Under the pieces are notes generated by a model. The model worked only from the letters and a program-made list of their open reading frames with translations. It did no database searches and was not told where the DNA came from. Positions 9,911 to 19,525 of a stretch of DNA of 64,000 bases are shown piece after piece; within the stretch, counting starts at the first letter, position 1, and the number at the start of each line of letters is the position of its first letter. Both the position numbers and the translations under genes were made by a program. The DNA is from an uncultured Christensenella sp. (GTDB taxonomy: Bacteria; Bacillota; Clostridia; Christensenellales; UBA1242), in NCBI GenBank assembly GCA_949296965.1, contig CASFQL010000023.1, forward strand, positions 17,030 through 81,029, written 5' to 3'.

Positions 9911-11506
9911 CTAAATAACACTAAATTTTTTATAATCAATTTTTCCAAAATTAGTTCTTGGCATTTCATCTATAACCTCTATAATTCTTGGAACTGCGTA
10001 TTTTAGTAAATTTTGTTTACATTTTAAAAGTATATCTTTTTTTATCTTATCAACATTTACATTTAATTCTTTGTCTTTTAAAGTAACAAATAACTTAACA
10101 TAAGTTTTCTCATCGTAGTGGTAAAAAATTGCACAAGCCTCGTCAACATTTTGATTAAGTTTTGCGGTGTTTTCAATTTCAGAAGGAAAAATGTTCATAG
10201 CATTAATTTTAATTGAACGCTTTTTTCTATCCAGCACATACAAAAAACCATTTTTATCAAGGTAACCCAAATCTCCCGTTTTTATCCATTTTTCTTCATT
10301 CTTAAAAACAAATCCGTCCTTGTCATCAATGTAATATTTCATTAGACTAGGAGAATTTACAACAATTTCGCCAACAGAATAATTTTTTAAAGAATTATTT
10401 TCTTCGTCCCAAATCTCAATTTTAGTGCCGGGAATTGCTTTACCACAACTATTTTTTCTATAATTTTCAATAGTATTTACACTGCAAACACTACAAGTTT
10501 CGGTTAAACCATAGCCCCTAAGTAGTCTAGCAGGACTTTTATTTTCTTTTAAAACAATATCAAAATGCTCAACAAATGCTTCATTCAAAACATCTCCGCC
10601 ACACCATAAATCTTGTAATTTTTTTAAATGTCTACCTGCAAATTTTTTGTTTTCTAAAAGTTTTTTAAACATTATAGGAACGCCAGCAAAAAAAGTAACA
10701 TTTCTTGTCTTTATTTGTTTTATAATTTTTTTAGGACAGAAATTAGGCATTAAAATTAAACTGTATTGATTTGTTAAACAAGTATGAACACAAACTCCCA
10801 GTCCATATGCGTGGAATAAAGGTAAACAGACTAGTGCATACTCGCTCCCACCTCCTCTAATTTTTCTAGTATACATTTTTTCTAGTGAAATACTTAATTC
10901 GTTAAATGCTTTATTTTGTAGCGCAACAATTTTTGGACAACCGCTTGTTCCACCACTATGCATTGTGCAAACTATTGTATTTTTATTTGGAAAAGTATTA
11001 ATAGCGTATTCTTTATAATCTTTTTGTGAGTGCCTTATAAGTTTTGTAAAACTTAGTGCTTCTTTACAAGATTTTGTTTTGAATTTTGAGTATATGTAAA
11101 AGAAGAATTTTCTTAGAACAATATAGTTTGTAATAGAACATTTAATAAGAATTTGATTTAATCCAATTAATGACTTTTGGCGCTTTATTAAAATATCATA
11201 ATACATTAAACCTTTTGAGTTAGTTTGAGTTAAATTTTCTTTTAATTTTTCAAGTGGGGTTAGTGGGTGAACGATATTTGCAATCACTCCAATTTTTGAA
11301 CAAGCATAAAAGGCGGTTAGGGCTTGTGGACAATTTGGTAAATATAAAGTCAGGGTATCTCCTTTTTTAAATCCAAGTTTTATAAGAGAAATTGCAAAAT
11401 CATCAATGTTTTTAATAAGTTTGTTTAAAGAAATATAGTGACCTAAATATATAATATGACCTTTTTTCTTATCATAAGTTTTTTTCAGAAAATCATAACA
11501 AGTCAT
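9911..11506 (-). CDS. Acyl-CoA synthetase-like AMP-forming ligase
   Basis: A 531-residue class I adenylate-forming enzyme. The phosphate-binding loop is TMHSGGTSGCPKIVAL (about residue 184), followed by GYGLTET (A5), the TGD motif in KTGDLGYLDKNGFLY with DRKKRSIKINAMNIFP (A7/A8 hinge), and the catalytic lysine in TNFGKIDYKKF at the C-terminus. It activates a carboxylic acid, probably a fatty acid, to acyl-AMP and then acyl-CoA. First gene of the operon with two membrane acyltransferase-like genes, which suggests it supplies their acyl donor. A carrier protein is not encoded nearby. Confidence 0.85.
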   Translation of the reverse strand: MTCYDFLKKTYDKKKGHIIYLGHYISLNKLIKNIDDFAISLIKLGFKKGDTLTLYLPNCPQALTAFYACSKIGVIANIVHPLTPLEKLKENLTQTNSKGLMYYDILIKRQKSLIGLNQILIKCSITNYIVLRKFFFYIYSKFKTKSCKEALSFTKLIRHSQKDYKEYAINTFPNKNTIVCTMHSGGTSGCPKIVALQNKAFNELSISLEKMYTRKIRGGGSEYALVCLPLFHAYGLGVCVHTCLTNQYSLILMPNFCPKKIIKQIKTRNVTFFAGVPIMFKKLLENKKFAGRHLKKLQDLWCGGDVLNEAFVEHFDIVLKENKSPARLLRGYGLTETCSVCSVNTIENYRKNSCGKAIPGTKIEIWDEENNSLKNYSVGEIVVNSPSLMKYYIDDKDGFVFKNEEKWIKTGDLGYLDKNGFLYVLDRKKRSIKINAMNIFPSEIENTAKLNQNVDEACAIFYHYDEKTYVKLFVTLKDKELNVNVDKIKKDILLKCKQNLLKYAVPRIIEVIDEMPRTNFGKIDYKKFSVI

Positions 11507-11869
11507 TTTTAATCCTTTTTATATTTATTTTGTCAAATATATGACTATTTTATCAATTTTTTTTATATTTTCAAAATAAATTTTTTAATTTTTTAATAAA
11601 TTAAATAAATTTATAAAAAGGTCATTTCTATTTGAAGATTGTATATCTCTTATGATATAATAAACTACTTTTCTTCTACCCTATTTTAAGTATTTTATTA
11701 GTATATTTTGAAAAGTTTTAATTTTTAGATAAAACTATAAACAAAATAAAAAAATTTAAAATAAAAATTATAAGTTAAATTAAGAGAATACTTAAAATAA
11801 AAATTAAAATAAAAGATTAAAAATAAATAAATAAAAATAACAATAAAAAAACTAAAAATGAAAGATATA
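11507..11869. other. AT-rich intergenic region upstream of the AMP-ligase operon
   Basis: This stretch must hold the promoter for the minus-strand operon, but its sequence is too AT-biased to choose one. No open frame or stable hairpin was seen before the terminator at 11870. Confidence 0.4.
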
Positions 11870-11901
11870 AAAAATCTCTAAGAGAAATCTTAGAGATTTT
11901 T
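11870..11901 (-). terminator. Terminator of the small membrane protein gene
   Basis: AAAAATCTCTAAG (11870-11882) pairs with CTTAGAGATTTTT (11889-11901), a 13-bp stem. On the minus strand it lies eight bases past the stop codon and ends in a T run. Confidence 0.85.
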
Positions 11902-11908
11902 AGTCAAA

Positions 11909-12244
11909 TTAGACAACAAGTGGAACGATTACGCCAGCGATTACTAAAAGAAGGCATAATACATAAAGAACTTTCCAAACCATTTGTTTTGGTCTAACAT
12001 ACTTCCAAGCAAGTATTGCTACTATTATAACCATAATTGCTGTTGCAAGACCTTGTAAAGCACTAACAACTTTTGCATTTACGCCTGCAAGGGATAAGAC
12101 CATTGAAATTGCATATAAAAGGGCAATTGCTACAATGGTATACATTGAAATTTTATTCAAACCCCAATGTGAATTAGAAGAACTTGATCTTGTAGTGCTA
12201 GACGATTTTGAACTTGAACTTTTAGTAGTTTTTTTAGTTGCCAT
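11909..12244 (-). CDS. Small membrane protein with Ser/Thr/Lys-rich N-terminus, 111 aa
   Basis: The first about 27 residues are almost only Ser, Thr, Lys and Arg. Three hydrophobic segments follow (about residues 34-54, 60-82 and 91-110). There is no recognised domain. The charged tail would stay in the cytosol. A GGAGGAAAGGAA site precedes the ATG, an unusually strong ribosome site for this window, which suggests high expression. Function unknown. Confidence 0.6.
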   Translation of the reverse strand: MATKKTTKSSSSKSSSTTRSSSSNSHWGLNKISMYTIVAIALLYAISMVLSLAGVNAKVVSALQGLATAIMVIIVAILAWKYVRPKQMVWKVLYVLCLLLVIAGVIVPLVV

Positions 12245-12670
12245 TTCCTTTCCTCCTATTTTTGTGATAATTATATATGTTTTTAAAAAAAATGTCTATT
12301 ATTATTCATATTTTATTTATAAAAAAATAAAAAATGTCAATAATCTTTAATTTATTATAAGCAAAAAAATAATAATTATTCCATTATGAATTTATTAGAA
12401 GTTTGAGTTTATAAAAAATAAAATTGTAAAAAATCACTTAATAAAACTACTAGTATAATCTAGTAAAATATGCTACTATATAATGAAATTATGTAGTAAA
12501 ATATTTCTTAACTTTTTTAAAATATAAGTAACGACAACTTATAATTTGATTTTTGTTACATAGTTTTATTTACTAAATAAGTAGATAAGATGTTACTTAA
12601 ATTTTTATCTATTTTGTATGTAATACTATTTAATGTAGTTAATTTTTTTAAAAGTAAAGGGGCATCAAAG
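12245..12670. other. Intergenic region between divergent genes
   Basis: Contains promoters for both directions in principle. A small palindrome ACTAG-tataat-CTAGT lies at about 12449-12464 and could be an operator or chance. No small gene was seen. The frame of the next gene stays open back to 12590, but that part reads as a hydrophobic stretch without a ribosome site and is treated as untranslated. Confidence 0.35.
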
Positions 12671-14764
12671 ATGGAGTTTATTTCAAAGATTAGTAAAAAT
12701 TATGATAAAATAGGACTTAAAAAAATACAGGAATTTTATGAGATATTAAAAAGACAAATTGTTTCAAAGGATATGCAAATTAAGTTTGAACAGGGTAAAA
12801 ATATTGCATTATTTGTTAATACTTTTTTAATTGATAGCGACACAATTTGTGCTTGTTTGTTATTACGACTTTTAAGAGAAAATTTAGTTGATGCTAGTAA
12901 TTTTAATCAATTTGAAGATATTGTTAATCTTTGCTCTCAGGTTATTAAAGTAGAAAGCATAAGATACCAAGACAAGCAGGTTGAATTTGAAGATTTAAGA
13001 GCAATGCTAGTTGCCATTGCCAAAGATATAAGGGTTATAATTATTAAATTATGCGAAGTCTTATATCTAGCACAAAACCCAAACTTAATTTCAAAAGAAC
13101 AGTTAAAACAATTACATTTTGAAATAAAAGAAGTTTATTCACCACTTGCAGGCCGTTTGGGGCTTGCTAGTATAAAGTCGGAACTCAATGACTTAAATTT
13201 AAAATACTTTTTCCCAAAAGAGTATGAAGTGCTAGAAAATGAAGTCAGTAAACACGCTTTAACTAGAGAAAAAAGTGTTAATCAAGTAGTAGAAGACTTA
13301 AAAAAAGAGTTAAAAGAGCAAAATATTTCAGGCACAGTTTACGGTAGAGTTAAACACATTTCAAGTATATACTACAAATTGAAAGATAAGAACTATACAC
13401 TAAGTAAAATATATGATTTGTCCGCAGTTAGAGTTATAGTTAATACCGTTAGCGAATGTTATGCTGTAATGGGAATTGTTCATTCAAAATATGTTCCGCT
13501 TGACAATAGATTTAAAGATTATATTGCAAGACCAAAGTCAAACGGATATCAATCTTTGCACACAACAGTAATTGTGAATGAAGAGCCACTCGAAATACAA
13601 ATTAGAACTACTCAAATGCATAATCACGCAGAATACGGTATAGCAGCCCACTATTTATATAAGGAGCATAAGACCAAAAAAAGTAGTTTAGACCAACGAC
13701 TTATTTGGATAAGAAAAATCCTTGAAAATAAAGAAAATAGTTCTGCAAGGGAGGTTTTAGACCAATTAAAGACAGATGTTTATAGCGGAGATATTTTTGT
13801 CCAAACACCTCTTGGAAAAATTATTCAATTGTTTGAAAACGCTACTCCAATAGATTTTGCTTATACAATTCATAGTGAAGTTGGTAATAAGTGTGTTGGC
13901 GCAAAAGTGAATGGTAAAATGGTTCCGCTAAATACAAGTTTAAAGAATGGAGATATTGTTGAAATAATAACTTCTCAAAATTCAAAAGGGCCTTCAAGGG
14001 ACTGGCTTAAAATAGTCAAAATGCAACACTCTAAAAATAAAATTAATGACTTTTTTAAGCACGGTATGAAAGAAGAAAATATAAAGAAAGGTAAATTAAT
14101 TTTAGAGCAAGCATCAAAATTTAAAGGTATTTCATTATCCTTTTTAAACGATGAAAAACAATTAAAAATTTTACTTGAAAAACTTGCATTTAACTCGCTT
14201 GATGAAATGTATGCTTCAATAGGATATGGAAGTGTTTCAAGCACTAGTATTTTAAATAAAGCAAACAACTTATTTTTAGAGAAAGAAAATTCTATAATAG
14301 ACACTCCAAAGGTCGTTAATGTTTCTAAAAAAACGGGGGCAAATATTGAAGGCTTTGAAACAATTTTAACTAGAATTGCTAATTGTTGCAAGCCAATTCC
14401 GGGGGATGAAATTATAGGTTATATTTCAAGGGGACACGGACTTACAATTCATAGAAAAGATTGTAGCGAAGTAAAATACCTTGAACAAGATAGGTTGCTA
14501 AATATAAAATGGGCAAACAAAGTCGAAGATAGTTCGTTTAGCGCTTTAATAAAAGTTATTGTAAATAATAAAACAGGTGTTCTTTCAAGTATAACAAATA
14601 AATTTACTGAGAATAAATTAAATATAACTTTTATAAAATCAGAAAATACTAAATACGGCGATAGCATTATCAATATAGGATTTTTAATTAACAATAGACA
14701 ATCATTGCTTGACATAATTAATAAAGTTAAATCTTTACCATATGTGGTAGATGTTATTAGATGA
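12671..14764 (+). CDS. relA: Rel-type (p)ppGpp synthetase with degenerate hydrolase domain
   Basis: A 697-residue RSH protein. The synthetase domain is intact (GRVKHISSIYYK; RFKDYIARPKSNGYQSLHT; EIQIRT), followed by a TGS domain (IFVQTPLGKIIQLF), a Cys-containing zinc-finger-like segment (ANCCKPIPGDEIIGY) and a C-terminal ACT domain. It transfers pyrophosphate from ATP to GTP/GDP. The N-terminal HD hydrolase region has lost its metal ligands: the usual LLHDxxEDT reads LLRLLREN, and KLADRLHN reads KLCEVLYL. I chose the ATG at 12671, preceded by AAAGGGG, over an upstream ATG at 12590 with no ribosome site. RFKD rather than ExDD in the synthetase marks descent from a bifunctional Rel. Confidence 0.9.
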   Translation: MEFISKISKNYDKIGLKKIQEFYEILKRQIVSKDMQIKFEQGKNIALFVNTFLIDSDTICACLLLRLLRENLVDASNFNQFEDIVNLCSQVIKVESIRYQDKQVEFEDLRAMLVAIAKDIRVIIIKLCEVLYLAQNPNLISKEQLKQLHFEIKEVYSPLAGRLGLASIKSELNDLNLKYFFPKEYEVLENEVSKHALTREKSVNQVVEDLKKELKEQNISGTVYGRVKHISSIYYKLKDKNYTLSKIYDLSAVRVIVNTVSECYAVMGIVHSKYVPLDNRFKDYIARPKSNGYQSLHTTVIVNEEPLEIQIRTTQMHNHAEYGIAAHYLYKEHKTKKSSLDQRLIWIRKILENKENSSAREVLDQLKTDVYSGDIFVQTPLGKIIQLFENATPIDFAYTIHSEVGNKCVGAKVNGKMVPLNTSLKNGDIVEIITSQNSKGPSRDWLKIVKMQHSKNKINDFFKHGMKEENIKKGKLILEQASKFKGISLSFLNDEKQLKILLEKLAFNSLDEMYASIGYGSVSSTSILNKANNLFLEKENSIIDTPKVVNVSKKTGANIEGFETILTRIANCCKPIPGDEIIGYISRGHGLTIHRKDCSEVKYLEQDRLLNIKWANKVEDSSFSALIKVIVNNKTGVLSSITNKFTENKLNITFIKSENTKYGDSIINIGFLINNRQSLLDIINKVKSLPYVVDVIR

Positions 14765-14962
14765 TTTTTATATATTTATCTTGTAAACTATTAGTAGAGT
14801 TTGTTTTTTTTAGGCTTGAATATACAAATTTTAAGTGAAAATAATATAATTTTTCAAAAAATTTTGTTTTTAGTTTTAAAATTATTAAATAAAAAAAAGA
14901 TTTTATATTTTTATAAACTCCTTTAAAATAGGGAAGTTTATCATAAATTCTCAAATTATGAG

Positions 14963-15025
14963 AGTCGAAAAATTAAATTCTCATTTTGCAAAATTAAGTT
15001 GAGAGAACTTTACCCCTTTTCGACT
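14963..15025 (+). promoter_or_regulatory. Long stem-loop upstream of the GT8 gene
   Basis: AGTCGAAAA (14963-14971) is complementary to TTTTCGACT (15017-15025). The 45-base interior contains a nested TTCTC/GAGAA pairing. It lies about 60 bases before the GT8 start, so it could be a leader structure or the terminator region of the preceding gene. No riboswitch class was recognised. Confidence 0.4.
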
Positions 15026-15082
15026 TGAAAATTTGTCATTACTTTGAGATAATTTGATATACTTTTAAAAAGGGGAAAACTT

Positions 15083-16042
15083 ATGACAAATTTTTCAGGA
15101 CATAAAAGTTTAAATGAGATACCAATTTTCTTTTCAACAGATGATAACTATATGCAATATTTAGATGTTGCTATTAGGTCTTTAATAAAAAACGCTTCAA
15201 GAGATTACAAGTATAGAATTGTAATTTTAAACACAGGACTTGACAGGGAAAAGGTTGATAAAATTAGAAGTTTAGAAGACGAAAATTTTATCATCAATTT
15301 TGTAGATATTACTCACGCAATAGGAGATATTAAATATCAACTAAAAAATATTTATCATTTTGGGCTTGCAACATATTATAGATTGTTTATTCAAAATCTC
15401 TTTACCGAGTATGATAAAATTTTGTATTTAGATTGCGATATTGTCGTGCTTGGAGATATTTCTAAACTCTATTTCACTGACTTGGACGATAATGCTATTG
15501 GTGGCGTTGTTGAACAATTTATATTACACTCTCCTGTTTTTAGCCATTATACAAAAGAGGCAATAGGTATAGATAGCAAAAATTATATTAATGCTGGTAT
15601 TATGATTATGGACCTTGCTAAACTTAGAGAACTCCAAATAGAAGAAAGATTTATTGATTTGATTAACACTTATAATTTTGATGTTATAGACCCTGACCAA
15701 GCATACATCAACTTTTTGTGCCAAGGTAAAATTAAATATCTACCTATCAATTGGAACAGAACTCCTTTGCAAGACATTGCTTGCGAAAGTCCAAATATTA
15801 TTCACTATGCTCTTGGCGAAAAACCTTGGCAAAATGATAAATCTTATCTTGCTGAATATTTTTGGGATTATGCAAAAGAGTCTTTATTCTATGATGATAT
15901 AAAAAAAGTTAGAGATGCCTATGATACTCTTGCTAGACTTAAAAAACAAAGAGCGGGAATTGACATTCAAATTCAAGGACTAGAATGTGCTTTGTCTAAA
16001 AATACTTTTAACAAAGTTTTTAATTGTCCATTAAATGCTTAA
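15083..16042 (+). CDS. Glycosyltransferase family 8 protein
   Basis: A 319-residue soluble GT-A fold enzyme. Visible GT8 features are IPIFFSTDDNYMQYL near the N-terminus, the metal-binding DxD in LYLDCDIVVLGDIS (about residue 119), NAGIMIMDLAKL and the C-terminal HYALGEKPW. GT8 enzymes are retaining transferases of glucose or galactose from UDP-sugars, often in lipopolysaccharide, teichoic-acid-type or surface glycan assembly. The donor cannot be set from sequence. The last about 30 residues form a short amphipathic helix. The ATG follows AAAGGGGAAAAC. The gene stands alone. Confidence 0.85.
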   Translation: MTNFSGHKSLNEIPIFFSTDDNYMQYLDVAIRSLIKNASRDYKYRIVILNTGLDREKVDKIRSLEDENFIINFVDITHAIGDIKYQLKNIYHFGLATYYRLFIQNLFTEYDKILYLDCDIVVLGDISKLYFTDLDDNAIGGVVEQFILHSPVFSHYTKEAIGIDSKNYINAGIMIMDLAKLRELQIEERFIDLINTYNFDVIDPDQAYINFLCQGKIKYLPINWNRTPLQDIACESPNIIHYALGEKPWQNDKSYLAEYFWDYAKESLFYDDIKKVRDAYDTLARLKKQRAGIDIQIQGLECALSKNTFNKVFNCPLNA

Positions 16043-16281
16043 TAATTTTTAATATTTGTTTTTTATAACTATGCTTGATGTTTTTTTAATTTATAATTTG
16101 AAAGTTGGGATTGAATATCAATATTCATTATCATAATATTTATTTAAAAAAAGTTTTAATGAAGTTTGTCATCAAAATTACAATTTTAATAATGTTATGA
16201 CTTATGTTAAAATAATAACTAAATAAATTGTGCTTAATTTTAATTATGACTAAGAACTAAATTATTTAAAACAAAAAAATT

Positions 16282-16312
16282 GAAACTTTAATAAAATAAA
16301 GTTTCTTTTTTT
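16282..16312. terminator. Terminator between the GT8 gene and alr
   Basis: GAAACTTTA (16282-16290) pairs with TAAAGTTTC (16297-16305) and is followed by seven T. A-runs on the other side let it serve the converging alr gene as well. Confidence 0.75.
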
Positions 16313-16351
16313 GTTAATATTTTGAATTGCTAAAATTAAAAAGATTATCTT

Positions 16352-17386
16352 TTACTCGTCGTAAACTTCTAAAATATTAAAATTAGTTAGAATTTCATAG
16401 GGAATAGTTTTTGTTGCTTTTGCAATATTTTGAGCAGTAATACTTTTATCTTTATCGCTACCTATTATTATAGCTTTATCGTTTATCTCACAATGAATAT
16501 CTGTGATATCAACAATTGTCATATTCATACAAATTTCAGCAACAATTTTACAATATGTATTGTTAATTATAACATAACCTTTTTTTGCCCATTTTCTTGG
16601 AAGTCCGTCAGCATATCCAATATCTAAAATTGCAATAGTCATATCTTTATTTGCTCTATGTTTACTTTGGTATCCAATAAATTCACCCTTCTTAATTCTT
16701 TTTATCTCAATTACATTTGAAGATATTTCCATAACAGGTTTTAGTTCCCTACTATAACCATAAAGGGCAATTCCAACTCTACACATATCTAGTTTTAATT
16801 TTGGATAATTAAAAAAGTTAGACGAGCAAAAATGTTTTAAACATTGATTTTTATAGTTTCCCATTATTTCTTTAAACTTTTCATATTGTTTTAGAGTTCT
16901 TTTTTTGTTTTTGGTGTCGCTAATGTGGCTAAACACTCCAACTATTTTTATATCTTGTAAATTCTGTATCTTTTCCACTAATAAATCAAATTCTTCTTGG
17001 GTATTTACTCCCAATCTATTCATACCGCTATTGAGTGCTATGTGAATTTTCTTTTCACCCACCTTTGATTGAAGAATATCTATTTCTTGGCTTTTGCTAA
17101 CACAAAATTCAATCCCTAAATCAATAGCTTTTTGTAAATTGTTTTCACTTAATTTGCCAAGAACAAGAATGGGTTTTTGAGTATAGTTTCTAAGGTCTAG
17201 TGCTTCTTTATTATCAATTACACAATAATAATCTACATACTTTTCGATTGCTAAACTAACTCTTTTTAAATCGTGGCCGTAAGCATTTGATTTAACGACC
17301 GCACAAAAAAGACTTTTATTTAGAGAATATTTTATTTCTTTTGCATTATTTACTAAATTTTGATAATTTAATTTTTTTATTGCCAT
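16352..17386 (-). CDS. alr: Alanine racemase
   Basis: A PLP-dependent enzyme that converts L-alanine to D-alanine for peptidoglycan. The PLP lysine lies in AVVKSNAYGHD (about residue 33). HIALNSGMNRLGV, MCRVGIALYGYS, the IGYADGLPR segment carrying the second catalytic tyrosine, and AEICMNMTIVDIT are also seen. At 344 residues it is slightly shorter than usual (about 370) but has both the TIM barrel and the C-terminal beta domain. A weak AAAGGTGAATT site precedes the ATG. The gene is monocistronic. Confidence 0.93.
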   Translation of the reverse strand: MAIKKLNYQNLVNNAKEIKYSLNKSLFCAVVKSNAYGHDLKRVSLAIEKYVDYYCVIDNKEALDLRNYTQKPILVLGKLSENNLQKAIDLGIEFCVSKSQEIDILQSKVGEKKIHIALNSGMNRLGVNTQEEFDLLVEKIQNLQDIKIVGVFSHISDTKNKKRTLKQYEKFKEIMGNYKNQCLKHFCSSNFFNYPKLKLDMCRVGIALYGYSRELKPVMEISSNVIEIKRIKKGEFIGYQSKHRANKDMTIAILDIGYADGLPRKWAKKGYVIINNTYCKIVAEICMNMTIVDITDIHCEINDKAIIIGSDKDKSITAQNIAKATKTIPYEILTNFNILEVYDE

Positions 17387-18070
17387 AATTCACCTTTTTA
17401 AAAATTAATTATTTATAAATATATGAAGATTTGGTCTAAAATATGATTTTATAAAATTTGGGGTTTTTATGTGTTTTTGTTAAAACATTTTATAACTTAT
17501 AAAAATTAATTTTTTACTAGAGAAATTTGCATTTATAATTTTGCAATATAGTAAAATTTTAGTTTATTTTATTTTGAAAAATTTTTGTTAATTTTATATA
17601 CGGACTTCATTTATATAAAAATTATTTTTTTATATTTTTTAAATTTATTTTTATATAATTTTTTTTTAAACTATCTTCTTTAAAAAATTTTTAATAAAAA
17701 TTCTAAAAAAGATAGTTTGAAAAAGATGTCTAAAAAAAACTTAAATTAATAAATAAAAAATTATAAAAATAAATATTAAAAAATTATTAAAAATTATTTG
17801 TTGTATTTTGTAAAAATATGTTAACATTATACTTAGATTAAATTTTGGCTTGAAGTTAATTAACTTTAGATATTTACTAGTTATTTATAAAAATTATTTA
17901 TTAAATTAATTAAATTAATTAATAAATAATGAACAAACTAAATACAGATATCTCTTAAGTAGTGTTTTTTTATTATGTTCTTTTTCAAACTTTTAGTAAA
18001 AAACATTTTTTAGATTCTGTAGGATTTGATTGTGTTGTTAAACAAATAGTTAAATTTTAGTAGGTAGAAA
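17387..18070. other. Long AT-rich intergenic region between divergent alr and malQ
   Basis: About 680 bases of extremely AT-rich DNA carrying promoters for both directions. I find no open frame of note, no RNA gene and no clear regulatory motif. Its length is unusual for this compact window. Confidence 0.4.
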
Positions 18071-19525
18071 ATGAAAAAAAATATTAGAAAAAGTGGTTTA
18101 TTACTACATATTACTTCATTGCCAGATAACTATGGGTGGGGTAAATTTTCAAAAGAGTGTTATGAGTTTATTGATTTTTTAAAAAAAGGCGGATTTTCAA
18201 TTTGGCAAGTCCTTCCTTTTACTCATTCGTCGCTTGGGGCTTCGCCATATAGTGCATATTCTTCTTTTGCTATAAATCCTATTTTCCTTGATTTAAGTGA
18301 GTTTTTAACTATTGAGGAATTAAATTCATTTAACTTAAATTGCTGTAATGATTTGGAAGAATATGCAAAAGTTTTTGATGACGCTTTAACTCTTGTTTGT
18401 GAAAAGTGTAAGAATAAATATGATTTGAGTGATTTCATTAAAAAAAATAATTATTGGTTACAAGATTATGCATTATTTATTTTGTTAAAGAAAAAATATG
18501 CTTGTCCTTGGTATGATTTTCCAAAAGAGTTTAAAAATAGAGAAAAAATTGCGATGGATAATTTTATTAAGGAAAATAAAAAAGGCATTGATAACATAAT
18601 TTTAATTCAATATCTACTTGACCTAGAATGGAACAAAATTAAAAAATATGCTAATGAAAATGGTATTGAGATTTTTGGAGATATTCCATTTTATACCTGC
18701 TTTGATAGTAGTGATGTATGGGCAAATAAACAATGTTGGTTACTTGAAGATGGTAAACCTAAACTTGTTTCTGGCGTTCCACCTGATTATTTTAATAGTG
18801 AAGGTCAACTTTGGGGCGACCCTATTTACGATTACGATTACTTAAAAAAGCATAACTATAATTTTTTTGTAAATAGATTTAAAAAACTCTCACAACTCTT
18901 TGACATTGTTAGGATTGACCACTTTGTTGCTTTTTCTAGGTATTGGGCAATTTTACCTAACAGTAAGACTGCAAAGAAAGGTAAGTGGATTAAAGGCGCA
19001 GATAAAGAGTTATTAAAAGCACTTACAAGTAAATGCTCTTGTAAAATAGTTGCCGAAGACCTTGGAATAGTTACTGATGATGTTATTAAGTTAAAGGAAG
19101 AATTTAATTTGTCCGGAGTTAAAGTTTTGCAATTTGCTTTTGATGACGATTATGATAATGCCTACAAACCTCATAATTATGAAAAAAATTGCGTTGCTTA
19201 TATTGGAACGCACGATAATAATACTTTTATGGGACTTTTAAATGAAGGCAATTGGGATAAAATTAATCGTTTTAAAAGATATTTTAATATGCCACTTGAA
19301 TATGGAAACGATGTAGTTGTAGATAATGCTATTTTAGCCCTTTATAAAAGTAGTGCCGATACAGTTATTTTTACAGTCCAAGATATTCTTAAATTAGGTT
19401 CAGATTGCAGAATGAATGTTCCTGGTGTTGCAAAAGGGAATTGGAAGTGGCAACTTAAATCTGGGTTAGATACTAATTTGTGTGAAAAATTTAAATATTA
19501 TGCTAATTTGTATGGTAGAAATTAA
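18071..19525 (+). CDS. malQ: 4-alpha-glucanotransferase (amylomaltase, GH77)
   Basis: The 484-residue protein transfers alpha-1,4-glucan segments between chains, recycling maltodextrins. GH77 signatures are visible: the N-terminal GLLLHITSLPDNYGWG, WQVLPFTHSSLGASPYS, the nucleophile aspartate in VRIDHFVAFSRYW, the acid/base glutamate in IVAEDLGIVT and the third carboxylate in YIGTHDNNTF. Length is normal. It heads a run of alpha-glucan genes but is separated from glgB by 570 bases, so it may have its own promoter. TAGGTAG provides a weak ribosome site. Confidence 0.94.
   Translation: MKKNIRKSGLLLHITSLPDNYGWGKFSKECYEFIDFLKKGGFSIWQVLPFTHSSLGASPYSAYSSFAINPIFLDLSEFLTIEELNSFNLNCCNDLEEYAKVFDDALTLVCEKCKNKYDLSDFIKKNNYWLQDYALFILLKKKYACPWYDFPKEFKNREKIAMDNFIKENKKGIDNIILIQYLLDLEWNKIKKYANENGIEIFGDIPFYTCFDSSDVWANKQCWLLEDGKPKLVSGVPPDYFNSEGQLWGDPIYDYDYLKKHNYNFFVNRFKKLSQLFDIVRIDHFVAFSRYWAILPNSKTAKKGKWIKGADKELLKALTSKCSCKIVAEDLGIVTDDVIKLKEEFNLSGVKVLQFAFDDDYDNAYKPHNYEKNCVAYIGTHDNNTFMGLLNEGNWDKINRFKRYFNMPLEYGNDVVVDNAILALYKSSADTVIFTVQDILKLGSDCRMNVPGVAKGNWKWQLKSGLDTNLCEKFKYYANLYGRN

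Noticed and set aside
12590-12670. N-terminal membrane extension of the Rel protein
   Set aside because: The extra 27 residues are hydrophobic but lack a ribosome site, whereas AAAGGGG lies before the ATG at 12671.
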